Positions 1 to 13,472 of a stretch of 64,000 bases of DNA are shown here, piece after piece. The DNA is from Pseudisothecium myosuroides. Its lineage: Eukaryota > Streptophyta > Bryopsida > Hypnales > Lembophyllaceae. The stretch lies in contig OX637287.1 of assembly GCA_951799445.1 (NCBI GenBank), positions 17,732,224-17,796,223 of the forward strand, in the 5' to 3' direction. The notes beneath the pieces are model-generated. The model made no database searches. It had not been told where the DNA came from and worked only from the letters and a program-made list of their open reading frames with translations. Each line of letters begins with the position of its first letter. Positions within the stretch are counted from its first letter, which is position 1. The translations under genes were made by a program, and so were the position numbers.

Positions 1-508
1 GAAGTTAATTATGGAATTAAAAAATGCCAATCCCAATGGTTGCAATGTTGTAATAAACGATCTACATCCTGCAATTTTATTTTTTTTGAAAAATATTGAA
101 AATTGAGTGAAATAAACGCCTTCAAAGTTTATTTTAGAGTAGACAATCCATAACTGCACGCAAACTAAAAATCCTCATAACGTTTGACTCATTGATCAGA
201 ATGGAATGATTTAAAGCTTCCCACTTATATATAAATCTAATAAACCAATTTCAAATTTTTATTTTTGAAAAAGTGATTTTTCTGATCTGCCCGGACTGCC
301 CGGACTGCCCGGGTTGAGAAACAAACAACATATTAGGCCATAACTTTTGACTTGTATTTCCAAATGTCATGAAATTTGGTGCATATGAAAAATATTCCTC
401 GTTTCCACCTTCTATAAAAATTTCAACCCAAAATATGCAAATCTCCAGTCACACGTACCTGCCTAAAATTTCTATGTTGCCAAAAAAGGCATGTTGGTCC
501 TTTAGGGG
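1..508 (+). mobile_element. Non-autonomous piggyBac-like element (MITE family P), right part, cut by window start
   Basis: The right end reads GGTCCTTTAGGGG and is followed directly by TTAA (509-512), the target site of piggyBac elements. The interior (slices around 30-470) matches the copy at 43655-44579, including the CTGCCCGGA tandem motif at 284-312. No open frame of note is present. The left end lies outside the window. Assignment to piggyBac rests on the TTAA and the CCCC-type end shared with the other copies. Confidence 0.8.
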
Positions 509-648
509 TTAATAAACAATAAGTTATCTATGGTCTACCTAGATTTATATTTTAGAATGACTAGAATGTCTAAAATTATTGCAATTGAGCACACTATTGA
601 TTTTGAGTGCTTCTCCCTTATATGTGTGTTTCTTGAAATTGAAGACTA

Positions 649-670
649 ATATATATATATATATATATAT
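649..670. repeat. (AT)11 microsatellite
   Basis: Uninterrupted AT dinucleotide run of 22 bases in an AT-rich intergenic stretch. Confidence 0.95.
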
Positions 671-3600
671 CACTCAAGGGGTGGTTGTTGTGCAAATTGT
701 TGGAATTTTTTTGAGGAAAATACCATTACAATAGTTTACAATATGTTGAGAAAATCGGTTGCACCATTCAATGCGATTCCAGTTTTTGTTTGCTTGTTTT
801 TTCGAAGCAAATGAAGCAGAATATGAATGCAATGCCAGTTTGCAATTGTGCCAGCCCATGCCTGCCATGCATATTCATTTGGAAGATATTTTGACAAGTT
901 GCTCTGACCCTGGCTGTGGGTTGCAGGTGCCTGGCTTTTTGCAGCCGATCATCGAACTCTGGCTGTACAGGTGCTCTGTCAAAGGTTTCAACAGTAACTC
1001 GAAGTTTATGATGCACCTCATCCGACTGATGTCAGGCAAGACCTGCAGCGCGCAGTGAGCAGCGAAAAACCCTAAAACGCACTTTGGTAAGTGCATCCTC
1101 AATCTGCCCGTCATGGAGCCTCGGCAACAATGTTCGGGAAGAACCGCCAGTTAGTTCATTGTTAGCCGGTGGAATTTGGAGAAAAAATGGGTGCAATTTG
1201 AGAAGTGGAATAGGTAGATTTTATAACATTGTGCCATAATTTCAATGTCTTTGTGTTGGACATAACGATTGTGCAAGGTTCATTCTACTGACTAAATTTA
1301 TTGGAGTATGCTCAGTTTGGGTACATGCTCTTATTAGACTCAATCAATGTAATTGTATGGACTACAGTTTGTGCACTCCAACAGACGTGTGAAAAGTTGC
1401 TGAATTGATGTCAAATTTCTTCAGCTGAATCCGGCCTATTTGACCAGAACAATGAAATATTTGAGAGCATTATCAAAGAGCAATGATATTCCAAACTCAC
1501 AGAGCAAGGGACTGTCTGACAAGATAAAATTGTGGGAGATGAGAGTCACAATCATCAACTTGGTCCATGCTGGGGCAGCATGTGGTGCCTCACTCAAGGA
1601 TTGCATGTCTCTTCAGACCTTGCAGAGACAGTGATGAAATGGACAGAAAGATAGAAGTTGCTCAAAGTGCTTTTCCTGCAGACTGAGGATCCACCTTCCG
1701 TTCCATTGTTGGCAGAAACGTACTTTCATTTGCTCAAATTGGGAAGATAACTTATGCGTTTTGCAGAGAGACACAAGGTGGTAACTTCGTAAGCAATTTA
1801 GGAGCAATTCTTGGATTCTGGGTAACTGATTCAAGGACTTCGTTCTTGGACCACCGACTAAAAGTTCAATGAACTAGAGATTACAATGACTGTAGCACTA
1901 ATTGCTCATCAACCGGTGGACGCACCCGGCCTCCTTCATTAGTTTGCAAATGGCTTTTTGTTCTTCAAATCAGCATAAAATGGTCCCAACACTCCGTCTC
2001 TAGTGGACATCATGCCCTGCAAGTCGGTTGTCCCAAGTTGGGCTGGAACTTGTCAACATTAGTGACTAAATGAAATCCAACCAAGTTTCCGGGATGGCGG
2101 ATCAGAGCACAATTTCCACTGGTGAGTGATGACTTGGCTCAAAATTGACAGGATGTCGATCAGTCTACCAGCAGCTCTCAGTTGTTCTCCATCATATGCT
2201 GCAAGAATGCATTTGTTGTCAACAATTCTTTGGCTTCTCTGAATCTTATCTTCTGAACGAGAACTGAAAATAATGACTGAGAGTTGGCTTCTGTGAATCA
2301 TATCTTCTGAACAAGAACTGCAAAAGAATGGTTGAGTCTGTCCTAGCGAATGCTGGCATGACCTCATGAATAGTTGGCATAGAATGAGACTCTCAGGATG
2401 AGTAGAACTGTCTGTATAGAATGTCAATATTGTTAAATTGACGGAATTCCTCAACTATGGCAATTTCCAGGACACTGCCTGGAACAAATGCACATATCCG
2501 TCAGAGTTTTTAAAGGTTTGTGCATGTGGAGATCACAATTTTTTTATATTTTATATTTCTTTTCAAATGGAGATCACGATTTTTGGTGCCCAATGTCACA
2601 CCAATTCAACGAAATTGACTACTGGTATATAAGTTAAATTCAATCTATTCAGTTGGCCCAATGTTATCATGTTCTACAGACTGAGTGCTGCTGTCAGGAT
2701 GGTTAGTGACAGCAGATACAGCCTGGAAGTTTGCATTGTAAGCAGCTAGCTCAATGGACATGAAAAGAAGAACCATTGGAAACTTCGCAGAATCATATTG
2801 CACAATTATAAGTTACTCCGTACTGACTACTGAGAAACCTCCCAATCCGGCTTCCAATGCTGGAAATTTGTAAGATTTGGTCAAGATTTCCATGTCAGAA
2901 TGCATACTGTATTTTCTGCATATAAAAATGGCTCATGAGTCACCAATCGTTCTCAATAGCAGGACGATTTCCTGCACGTGCGTTGAGTAAGTTATGAACT
3001 CTCAATAAAAAGACTCACAAGACTCACTTTTTCTGCAGGATGGGAACCCCAGCTCACAGCAGAGTTTAATGCCATGACAGAGGAGAGCAAGCTAGCAATC
3101 AGCATCAGCCTGATCGAACATGCACAGGAGGAGTCTTTTGGACATTCGAGTAAAAAAGCTGCAAATTTCACAGAAAGAGCTGTAAATGAACGTAGACGGT
3201 AGACCCACTCAGAGCAAGAGCCAGTGTACTTTCAAAAATTTCCCTTCTTCTGTGTACAGTATCATGGCCGGTAATGATAAACCTGCACATGCATAGGCGT
3301 TGACGTTGAACTCGTTGCATTTGGGGTGTAAGGGTGTTCACCAGAGAATCAGTAAAGTCCGTAGACCCAATTCCATAGTGCAACTATGAGATTTCTTTTT
3401 CTTTTTCTTGAAACACATGGACAATTTCCTTTGAAAGGGAAAAGGTACAATCGAACCAAGGGAGCAAGTCCCCGGCGGCAATATTTAGAAATTTTCAGAC
3501 AACTAAGACGAGAAGCAGGCACAGAGCCGTAATTCTACAGTCAGCAGCGAGCGCAACTATGAGAATTCAAAGCTTGAGTATGCAATTTCAGACCCTATGG

Positions 3601-5317
3601 AATTGCCGGGCCTGAGTTTGGATTTTTTGGATTTCTATTCCATACTCAAGCTGTGAAATTTCGTAGTTTCTCTAAAGCATTTAGAACTTTCCTGCATTCT
3701 TTTCTTGAGTTTCTACTGCACTTTTTTTTTTTTTTATAGAATTGTGCTTGTACCACGAAATTGACGTTGGTTTGATCTTGTTCAATCATGGTTACTAAAG
3801 GGTCTCAATTGGACACTATTATGCCAAAGTTCAAGATTATGAAATGTGACCATGATCTCCAGGTAGGCTCTGCTGAGGTTAAGATGACCCTATCAAAATT
3901 CAAAATCATGTGTTTTCTTTAACATTAAAAAAGGAACCTTGGTCAGTTTTACTTATTAATGTAGAAATCGTAGACCCCAGACTACGAATGCAGGACTGTA
4001 TTCACCTTACAGAAACTTGTCTACGTGCTAACATGAACTTTGGTGAGATGAGAGATCCCTCTAAGCTTACTATGCAGTTATAACCTTGTTTGGTTGTGCA
4101 GGTTGGATTTAAAACACAGCACAGGTCAGTACCTTGTATCCTGGATTTGTCATTTGCAAAAGAGAACCTGTTATGATTAAATCTGTACCGAAGTTTGGAG
4201 TTTTCTGCCTGGATCTAGAATAAAAGTTGTACTGTGATCTGGAATAGGATTTATAGTGATCTCAATTTAGTTGGAAAAATTTCAATTGCCAATTGTGAGA
4301 TGAGCTTCCTGCACAAGTGTTTTTTCGTTTGATGACAAGGACAGGTTTCGATTGAAGTTTGGTATTTCCATCAACCAAAATTTTCTATTTAGTAAAGATT
4401 CCCTTATTGACTAAAGAAGTGCTTCACAGTTATAATTAAAACACAATCAGAGGAGACAACACTGTTACAGTAAGTAAGCCGCTAGTGTCTGTCTGTGAGG
4501 ATAGTGAGAGAATGTGTTTTCACTCACTTGTTAGAGTGAGTGAATTAGTAATCTCCATATCTGTATTTCCATTACCCATATCTATATATTTTTTAAACAT
4601 GCTAGATTGCAATCAATATATATTGAATTAGCAACCTTATCCTGTATCCCATACATACATTCGTATTTCATACCATATCACTATTTCATTCAAACACATT
4701 CGTATTTGGTATAACCCCATATTCCATACATGTACCTATATGTCGTACTATATCAATATTCCATATTAGACATCCATATTTCATTCAACATTCCCATATA
4801 TATTCTGTATATGCTCCATATATTATATCCTTATAAAAAGAAATTGTTTTTGGAGTGGGTGGGCAAATCAAGTGTTTTATTTTATTTTATTCAGTTTGGG
4901 GGCAGGGAGGGCCGGAGGGGATGTTTCTTTTCAGGGGATAGTCAGGTGTTGTCATCGAGGTACAGTGCACACCCTCTTCTAAAGTGATGGGCGGATGAGC
5001 CGGAGACCGTAATGTTCTGCAAGTACCCACGATAATCTCCTGCTCATTCCGCAAAATAACTCCCCAAGCTGCAAGTCTGCAACCAACACACGATTTATTT
5101 ATTTATTTGTAATTTGTAACTGAGGATTGTATTTCAAAGTAAAGAACCACAAGGGAATTTCCATTACAATGGCTACGTTTCACGCAATTGCATTCCTAGT
5201 TATCACAGGAAAATCAGCTTCGCATCTCATTTTGGCAATTTGAAATTAGCCAAGTTATTTGAGGTTGCCTTCAACCCGAACGAACTATTATGTCAACAGT
5301 CATTTCGTTTATGAAGC
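671..5317. other. Intergenic region without recognised gene
   Basis: Only short open frames occur and none resembles a known protein or shows paired splice sites in frame. Base composition becomes closer to 45-50% GC around 850-1150 and 1550-2450, so an unrecognised decayed gene cannot be excluded. From about 4560 to 4830 the sequence is a run of CCATATTT-like words, a diffuse simple repeat. Confidence 0.5.
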
Positions 5318-5547
5318 TAAGGTAGGAGGCTCAGAAATGGCACATATAAAGAGAAAAACAGAGCTGTAGGAGAAATTGGGTGCCGACTGATTTTGAAAAA
5401 TTTATGGTAGATGGAGAAGTGGGAAACAAGTGAACCACAATTTTTAGTGAAATTTTTGGACTTCAAATGAATTAGTTATGATTTTTCAAAGTGGAAGTGC
5501 ATAGGGCTCTATAAGTGCCCCTTCCATTTTAGGACCTCCTACCTTAA
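5318..5547. mobile_element. MITE family G, short copy (about 230 bp)
   Basis: The ends are inverted repeats: AAGGTAGGAGGCTC at the left and GACCTCCTACCTT at the right, each followed inward by an AAATGG-like block. The same termini occur at 29095-29513 and 30048-30452. There is no coding content. Superfamily not determined; flanking TA-rich bases do not give a clear target duplication. Confidence 0.75.
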
Positions 5548-6492
5548 GAAAATAACTTCGTGTGTTTGTGCGCGCGCAAATAAAGAGAATTCATTCCGAG
5601 GACTGAAATCAAAGTTGCCCCTGGAAACGTTAAGCTTACGTAGGTTTGAAGATTGGAGATCATACGGATCTGGTGAAGTTAAATCAGGTTGCCTGTCTCC
5701 GACTGACAAGTCGAAGTAGAAGCCACGTCACCAAACCTGCCATTAAAACTATTAGGTTTACGCCATCTTCTCAGTTTAACTTATTTTCAAATACTGTACA
5801 TCCAATTTTATGTTTGCAAGCAGCCAAGCAATCGATGCCTTCAATGCAGTCTCCACTAGCACTGCACAACTCACACCGATCTCCAGGTCCCCTGACAGTC
5901 CACGAGCCTACCTTGACAGTACAGCTTTCCTGTGCACCCCAGCCCAGCCAGCTGCAACTCACCCAATTGATTGCTACTGACCCTCCTCACTTGAATTGAC
6001 TCATCCGTCTACGACAACCGTCCAAGGATGTGGACTCCCAGAGTCCCAGTTGACACTGTGTCCCCTACCCTGTATGATTCAGAATTGCAGACAAAAGAAG
6101 TTCTACCCTTCAACTCTTGGCAGGCCTTCCGCCAATGTCGATTGCATACCATTCAAGTAATGTCAGTAACTGATGCATACCTTGAGTCGAGGAAGCTTGC
6201 GATCTTGTCAAAACGTGCGCTGCGTCGTTTCGACCACCAAGGCTAGCTCCAATAGCTAGCTAGCTTACTTAGTACACAGCTGGGGAGCCCTAATTGTGGC
6301 TTTTGAAGGGCCTGGACCATCATTTATAGTATGTAAGATAGTACTCATTCTGCACTTCGGTACTCGACTGACATGTTTTGGAGCCATCGTTGCAGATCGC
6401 CGAGTGCTTGATCCTCCCAGCTAGCAAGATCGACCTGCGACGGTCTTCTGATTCTAGAAGGAAGCTGATGTGGTTGACATAGGCTAGTAATC
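5548..6492. other. Upstream region of the pectinesterase gene
   Basis: No recognised gene. The stretch 5640-6250 has higher GC than the neighbouring intergenic DNA and carries a 117-codon frame of low-complexity composition that I do not consider coding. A TTATAG word near 6326 could serve as a TATA box about 165 bases before the start codon, but this is weak. Confidence 0.4.
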
Positions 6493-9400
6493 ATGTCTCT
6501 TTCAATTGCGATTACGCTAGGATTAATACTCATTTTAGGCTCGCCATTCACTGTGACCTGCACTGGACGTGATGTTGGTAAACGGTTTCAGCAGTCCACT
6601 GGAAAGGCAGCTGGTTTACGGCCGGAACCTGACGCAGAGAGTGTGAAAGAATTTGCGAAATGGGTCGAGAGAGTGGGGAAGAAACACAGGCTGAAGCAGG
6701 AATGGGCAAGCAACAGGAGTGAGCTTGTTGGGGAGGTGGATCCCTCCGTAGCCCAACCGGACCTGTCAGGGAGCTTTCCGGGGTTGAAGCAATACTGGGA
6801 CTGGGGCAGTGTGGTGTCGCCTCTGACGTATATTGTTGTGGATCAAAATGGGTTTGGGAACTTCAGAGGTATTTGGGAAGCTATCAACGCCATTCCTGAT
6901 GATATCTATCGGCGCTACCGCGTCACAATTCAAGTCAATACCGGTACTTACAGGTGATGTCTTGCCCTAAGTTTCTTACTTCGTCGAATGTGATTACTCT
7001 TTTGTTGTTGCATTTTATAGTTGGAAAGAGGGGTGATTCACATTGATGTAACTAATTGCTCACTTTGCTTTAGATTCCTTGCAGCGTTCTAATTACTGTA
7101 ATTTAAGTGTGCTCACTTATATGTCTGACAGGAGTTGGTCAAAATGTGATGAAAATGAACGTTAGAACAAAATGAAACGTTGCGGATTCTAGCTGTTTCC
7201 ATGAACCATAGTTGTCATTCTGTGTATCAAAGTTCATTGCACATGGTGAAAATGAACAGTACAATAAAATTTGGCAGTTGTGCTCCAGGAATTTCATTCG
7301 GTTCCCAAGTAGTTGACCGTCCGTTGGTAAAAAAATATGCCCCTGTATCAGAACTTGTACCGACATAATATTCTTTGTCGCGTAGAACATCTGTCATTAT
7401 GCAAAACCAAAGTTCTTCAGATATTTATGCCAAAATGTGAATTCTGGTAACGCAGAGATCTGGATGCGACGTGACTATGAATTTCTCCTCATGAAGTTGT
7501 GTAATATCTCGAGTATTAGGCCAGAGTATAGCTTGATTCTCATTCCAAGAGTGTCTTTCTGACGCCAGTACTGGATTAAAAACGCAGGGAAAAATTGTAC
7601 ATTGGGAAGGAGAAGCCTTTCATTACCATGTTGGGAATTGGAGACCCTGTCATCGTGTGGAACGACACTAAGGCTGACGCAGGGAACCGCACTTTTGAAA
7701 GTGCTACTTTTGGCGTTGGAGGAGATTTCTTCATGGCCATCAATATGACGTTTCAGGTTAGTGAACATTCACCAGCAAGCTTCAACATTTCAACACTTCC
7801 ATTTCCTTACACCTACAATGGACATGGCATGCACTATTGTTTAAAAAACAAAAACCGTATTTATCATATTTTCGTATCATGCCATTTTTGCACGAAAAAT
7901 GATCGTAAGAGATGGAAGAGGAGGGGTGGAGAGCCATCTAGTACCCCCGCTAGCTTTCATTACAACGTTAGAAGTAGAATCGATCTAATGCCGGGTGCAA
8001 TGAGGTAAAATAAGGCAAAAAGAGGTGCACATGACGTAGTGCACCATTGACAGATTTGGTGTTAGTGTGTGTTACAAAGAATGAAAGTTTTTAATGTGAC
8101 AATCAATAATCATGTGGCAGAATTCTGCACCACCGCCTCCACCAGGGGCGATTGGCATGCAAGCTGTGGCCCTTCGCATCACGTCGGATGTTGCAGTCTT
8201 CTACGCCTGCAAAATACTTGGCAACCAAGACTCCCTGTATGACCACAACGGTCGTCACTACTTCAAGGACTGCTATATCCAAGGAAGCATCGACTTCGTC
8301 TTTGGGGACGCTCTTTCAATCTATTATGTACAGTCTTTCAAAACCTCTCTAATTTCTCATCGTAGCATTCTTAACTTTTCCTTTAATTAGTGCATCCCAA
8401 TCATTGTTCATTTGACTGCATGTGAAGAAATAGGATATGATTGGATTCAATGAAGATACGCTTGAGAATGATGTGCAACAACATGCTACTTCTGCTCGTC
8501 ACAAACTGCCAATCAATCTTAGAGCTACTATTAGGAATCTGTTAAAAAGGTTGATGTCAAGGGCTCCTTCTTCGAAGTTCTTGAACTCCATCAAGATGTA
8601 AGAGGATGTGTTTCAAAGAAAGAAAATGTCAGAACATTGAAGCATCGTGTATACCTTGATTCTTCCTTGAATTACTAGATGATTTCCTTTTCTAGAATGT
8701 TACAATAGTTCTAATTGAAATAGAATAAAAATTTGAAAGTCTCTGGTTTCTTAGACGAATTAGTACTATACCATGTCTCTATTGCACTGTAATTGCTCAA
8801 ATTTCCGAAGGAGATTCAATCTCCAGATCAATATACTGGAAAATCTCTGATCGCAAATTAATTTGTGATGTGCAGAAATGTGAGCTCAACGTTGTGCCAA
8901 CTCCGTACGGTGCCGTAACTGCACAAAAGAGGCAGAATGCCACCGACAATTCTGGATTTTCATTCCAGTTGTGCTGGATCACAGGCAGTGTGGGCCAAGT
9001 GTATTTGGGGCGTGCCTGGGGACCTTTCTCCCGAGTGGTCTACTCCTACACTTGGATGAACGATGTCGTTTATGCTCCTGGATGGATGGACTGGGGCAAT
9101 TGGACCAGACAAGCGTAAGCTCACGCGCTTTGCACTCCAGCCTCCTTTCTCGCAAACTCCGTACTAGCCAGGCTCATGTTACATACTGTGCAGCTAGCTT
9201 GCCAATGTCTTGTTAAATGCTTTCTGAAATCAGTCGGTGTCATAGAGTCCGATCTTCAACCTCGTATCTGATTGAAGACAGAACGTGTTCGCCACCAGTT
9301 GCAATTATAATTCTCTGTCTGTTTCTGTTGTTGCATTGCTTCTGTTTCATTAATAGCAAATGGTTTGTGCAGGACGGTGTACTACGGCCAGTACAAATGC

Positions 9401-9547
9401 ACAGGGCCTGGTTCCAATCTTGCGGGTCGAGTGTGGTATTCCCATGAGCTCACTGATTGGGAGGCTGCACCATTTCTATCTCTCGACTTCGTGGATGGAC
9501 AGGCTTGGATCCCACAATACTTGAGACCAGTTGAACCTATAGTATAG
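6493..9547 (+). CDS. Pectinesterase (pectin methylesterase), type without PMEI pro-domain
   Basis: Demethylesterifies cell-wall homogalacturonan (EC 3.1.1.11), acting outside the cell. Exons 6493-6953, 7588-7756, 8121-8327, 8876-9114 and 9373-9547 join in frame to 416 residues; all introns are GT-AG. An N-terminal hydrophobic stretch (about residues 3-23) is a signal peptide. There is no inhibitor-like pro-region, so this is the short PME type. Family signatures are all present: GTYREK (exon 1-2 junction), MQAVALR with Gln224, GNQDSLYD with Gln246 and Asp247, GSIDFVFG with Asp268, and YLGRAWG with Arg325 and Trp327. Thus the two catalytic Asp, both Gln and the Arg are kept and the enzyme should be active. 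The closest remembered relatives are plant pectinesterase 68-like proteins, which share the proline stretch before the QAVAL block. The start ATG is followed at once by the signal peptide. Confidence 0.95.
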
Positions 9548-11693
9548 AGTATTAAGATGATTTTTTCTTCCCCAAATTTCAATTAAATATAGTGTGTACA
9601 CCCTGGTCTACACTAAATCGTGGTAGGCTAGAATGAACCGCCGGGGCAATAGAATTATGTCCCAAAGTCGATGAAACCACCAATGTGGTCCTCTGGAGAT
9701 ATATATATACAGGACACCTAGCTTAGAGGGCTCTCTATTTCAGGAGTTTGGATTTTTGTCACTGCCATACTGTATGTGCCGTATCGATCATTTTGAAGTC
9801 CCAACCGATGGACGATCGGGTGGAAGATGGGCATGCCTGCGGTGAAACGTTTTAGATTATATTGGTTTTGGACGAAGTAGAGAGCCCCGGTCAGTACAGT
9901 GTAGTGTCTCACATTAGTCGTTGAATTTATATTATTCATTCGACAGGGCCATCAAATTGGTCTGTCCGCCTTCTTACAGGATGATACCAGAAGTACGATA
10001 CGGTAGTCATTTCATTTCATTTTCATTTTCATTTTCATTTCATTTCATTTAGGATTTTAGGTGTGGAATACTATATCACCAACTCAATCACTAGAGGCTT
10101 GAATGTGTGCCTATTGAAATAAAGGATTGGGTGAACAAACCCTTCTGAACATAAATCTTTCCAAGTGTAAATTATTCTCCGTTGGCAGACTTTTCGTTCT
10201 CACGGAGACAGACATGGTGCACATGTGTACCTATAATCGATAGTATTGCAAATAAGCAAAAACGAAGTGGAATACTGATTGTTTTTTTAGCAAATAGGAG
10301 ATGTGTTGGGAGTGGAAGTACAGAAATTCAGTACTTATAAAAATGAATGAGATATTAGATGTATCATATGAAATCATGGAATTGTTATCCTTTGTGTGAC
10401 TTCTCTTTCAATTTTTATTTTAGATTGCATTTGCATTTCAATTCAACTTATTACTTTTTAGAATGACAATATTCATGACAACTTTATATTTCATTTGACC
10501 CTAAAATTTTGGATTGTTCACTAATTTTGATAGCTTATTGAGGTTAGAGTTTTGATATTTTTGGAAAGTCTTATAATAAAAAAGTTGTAAATTTTTTTTG
10601 TTGTTGTTGAAATGAAAATGGAGCAAAGATATTTTTACAATTGTGATTTATTAAACCTATACTAATATTTAAGGCTTAGTGAAATGAATAACCTTAACCC
10701 TAAAGTCTAGCTAAACTGTAAGTTCTATATTTATAGATGTAAATTTATAAAAGTGATTAATTTTTCAATAATAGTATGTCATTAATTTTTAACCATCAAT
10801 CATGCAAGAGTTGGCAATAAGATGATAAGGCCAATAAGCTCATTTTATAAGGAGGAGATTTTTTTGTTGGTGCATTTGACTAAAATTGTTAATTTTTTTT
10901 TAATTGATTAATTAAAAAATAATAAAAATATTTTAGACTGAATATGCCAAAATATATATATGATCATTGGAAAGTCTCTCTATGAGGTACATGCATTTGA
11001 AATTGTCCAAATAACCATTTAAGATTTTAAGCAAATGGTTCCTATAATTGAACTATCTAAATTTTTGTTCAATATTATTAAGAGTCAAAAAGAAATTTGA
11101 AATTTCTTTTATATGTAGTTTTGGGACAATTTATGCATAAACTATGGGCTTTGAGATTGTTGAAAATACTTGTATTAAAATTGTTGGTAAGCTATCATGA
11201 ATGAAGATTATAATTTTTTCTTGGCGTTTATTGAGTGATCAAACTATGAATTTTTGAAACAACTTTCTATCATGGGAGCTACAAGCAAACATATTTGTTG
11301 AAAAAGTAATTTTTGTTTATTTTTCAATGATGTGATTGGTGTGGTCACTTGTTCCTTCATATATTTTTGTAAGATTGTGAATCACTTCGTGTATAGATGG
11401 GAGGGGAAAAACTTGCAAAAATGAAGATCTTTTGTCTTGATTTTTCTATGATTATAATCTATATTGTCTCAAAAGCTCCAAATCTAACTTCTTCCCTTCT
11501 ATTAGGGACTTTTAAGAATTAACCTTGTAAAGACATTGCTCACCTAAAGATCTGATGGCTTTAATATATTACCTAATAAGTTTTGTGATTTTTTGTATTT
11601 GCTAGTTTTTTGGTTTCCAATTTATTCCTAAAAACACTTCCTACATGTAGAATCAAAGAATGAACCTATTGGTTCAGGGGCCGTATCCTTTAA
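9548..11693. other. AT-rich intergenic region
   Basis: A TTTCA/TTTTCA microsatellite occupies about 10008-10050. The rest is strongly AT-rich with no frame of interest. A TTAACCCTAAAG word at 10694 resembles a piggyBac-type end but has no partner that I can see. Confidence 0.5.
10008..10050. repeat. (TTTCA)n / (TTTTCA)n microsatellite
   Basis: Eight to nine pentamer and hexamer units of TTTCA and TTTTCA in a row. Confidence 0.9.
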
Positions 11694-11905
11694 CCCTTGA
11701 ATGGCCTAAAAGCTCTTTGTATCCATATTGTATATTCTGAGTTTGGTGATATTTGATTAGAAAAACATTGATCAAATATTTTTTTAAACAAAGTAAATTA
11801 ATGGTCATGATAGTATGGTTAATGTATCACAATTTATATATTAAATTATAATTGAAGAGTTATAAGGCTAAATACGGGTCGTACAAGAGGGACTCCAAGG
11901 GCCTT

Positions 11906-11909
11906 TTAA
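11906..11909. repeat. TTAA target site duplication, left
   Basis: TTAA directly before the left terminal repeat of the piggyBac-like element; its twin is at 17388-17391. Confidence 0.9.
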
Positions 11910-11922
11910 CCCCAAAGTGACA
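11910..11922 (+). repeat. Left terminal inverted repeat of the piggyBac-like element
   Basis: CCCCAAAGTGACA, pairing with the inverted right end at 17375-17387 with two mismatches. Confidence 0.85.
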
Positions 11923-12041
11923 TGAGATATCCTGAACTCCAGATGACTCCAAAAACCGGTCCACTTGTCTGCATTATTTCTTGACCATCGAAGAGTAGAA
12001 CACTACATCGAACCGTACAAAATGGTGTGGAGGTTCTTCAG

Positions 12042-12620
12042 CTATGTGCTCAAAAAATCCAACCGTCCATTTTCGTTCTGTATGACACAATTCATCGACG
12101 AATAGCTGTACGGCGCTGTGCAAAACGACTGCAAATTTGCCGGAAATTTCTTTGGATGCCTGGTGGACCATCCTACACTCCAAATTGGGAGTCGGGACAA
12201 ACTACAAAAATGTGGAGGCTCATGTATCCTCAACTGCTGCGGTGAAAAAAGAAGAAAAGCAAATAAACAGACACTTCCTCGATGCATGTTTCGCTGACGT
12301 GCTGAAGTGCCCTCGCCCATCGCCCTGACAGAAAAAAAAAATGCCACAAATGGAACACAGTCGACAATGACAATTAGAGCGGACGAATGAATCCCTGCCG
12401 CACAGACCAACTCCCCCAAAAAATTTAAAAGAAATTCAACGGTGCGATGTGTGCTCTGAAGAAAAGTAACGCGCTCGTCAAAGGACTTTGGGGAAAACCC
12501 GGTGTCTTGTCGGGCTACCCCTTCTACAGGTTGCCATGTCTGCAAAGCCATGTAATAGGGACAACGCGGGAGCGTCCACTCAGCATGCAAAGATGGTCGC
12601 CGCCCTGCAGCCGCAAGCAA
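12042..12620 (-). other. 192-codon open frame inside the piggyBac element, probably non-coding
   Basis: The frame lies downstream of the transposase on the same strand. The translation shows no domain that I recognise, and several overlapping frames on both strands are equally open in this GC-richer stretch. It is best read as 3' non-coding sequence of the element, although a second small protein cannot be ruled out. Confidence 0.25.
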
Positions 12621-13469
12621 TGACTAGGTGGCGGCGACAAATTCCACCCCTTGTGATACAAAAACGGTTGGGCAACGTTGACAGGGCTGCCTTGCTTCAA
12701 GGAGAATAACAGAACAAAGCAATAACAAAATTCTACGTCTATTACAGAGTAGTTTCTATTACATGAACCGTGTGCACTTACAAAAATGTGCACTCTGGAA
12801 TGCCTCATACTGCAGGAACCCCCACTGCTAAGCGGCTACAAAGAAACAAAATGCCGCTCTTCTACTCCGCCTACCTATAGCCGTCAAGTACTACAAAGAG
12901 ACTCAAACCGATGCAAGCCAAGCGAGATACAACACAACCTCTGGACTATAGTAACCCTCCAAGTGCGATGCTGAAACGGATGCTGACGTAGGTACAATAT
13001 TGCCACCCTGACCAACTGTTGATCCATGTCGGGGCTTCACTTGCACCCGCTCACCCTGCAAAAGACACTCTTCAATCAAACTGCCCGCCCCACATTACAA
13101 CCAAATCCTTGCAGTATACTTCAGATTACTGTGAACTAGGCCGTGACAAGTTCGCTGACACAGAAATGCGCCGCCACAGCCTGGGCAGAACCGGTTTTGT
13201 TTGCGGCTACAGACCTCGCATTTTCTCTGCTGCAAACCTGCGGACTGAGACTCATGAATGCCACGGCTGGCGATGTTGAACTTCCCTCCTGTGCGACCAA
13301 GCTGAAAAGCAGGACCGGTCAACCACGAAGCTTTCTCGTAGTGAAACGCAGAGCAGCTCATGGGACGGAATTTGTGACGGCCTTTATCATGGCGGCCCAT
13401 CCAATGAGCTTTGTAAAGAACATATGCATTCCCTAGGGAGCTGTCTAAAATAAAAAAAAGTAGCCGATG

Positions 13470-13472
13470 CTA
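13470..13472 (-). other. Nonsense codon TAG in the transposase
   Basis: Lies directly after SHKW in the otherwise open frame. Piggybac transposases commonly carry Trp-Trp here, so TGG to TAG by a single G-to-A change is the simplest reading. Downstream residues stay in frame and recognisable. Confidence 0.8.

Noticed and set aside
2059..2454. 131-codon minus-strand frame
   Set aside because: No motif, no splice partners, and includes a local direct repeat that explains its composition.
5646..5999. 117-codon frame before the pectinesterase gene
   Set aside because: Low-complexity translation, no homology and no splice link to the signal peptide exon.
10694..10705. TTAACCCTAAAG as an end of a piggyBac-type MITE
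   Set aside because: No inverted partner with TTAA found within about 1 kb.
12042..12620. 192-codon minus-strand frame in the transposon as a second gene
   Set aside because: No recognisable domain, and other frames in the same GC-richer stretch are also open; kept only as a weak entry.
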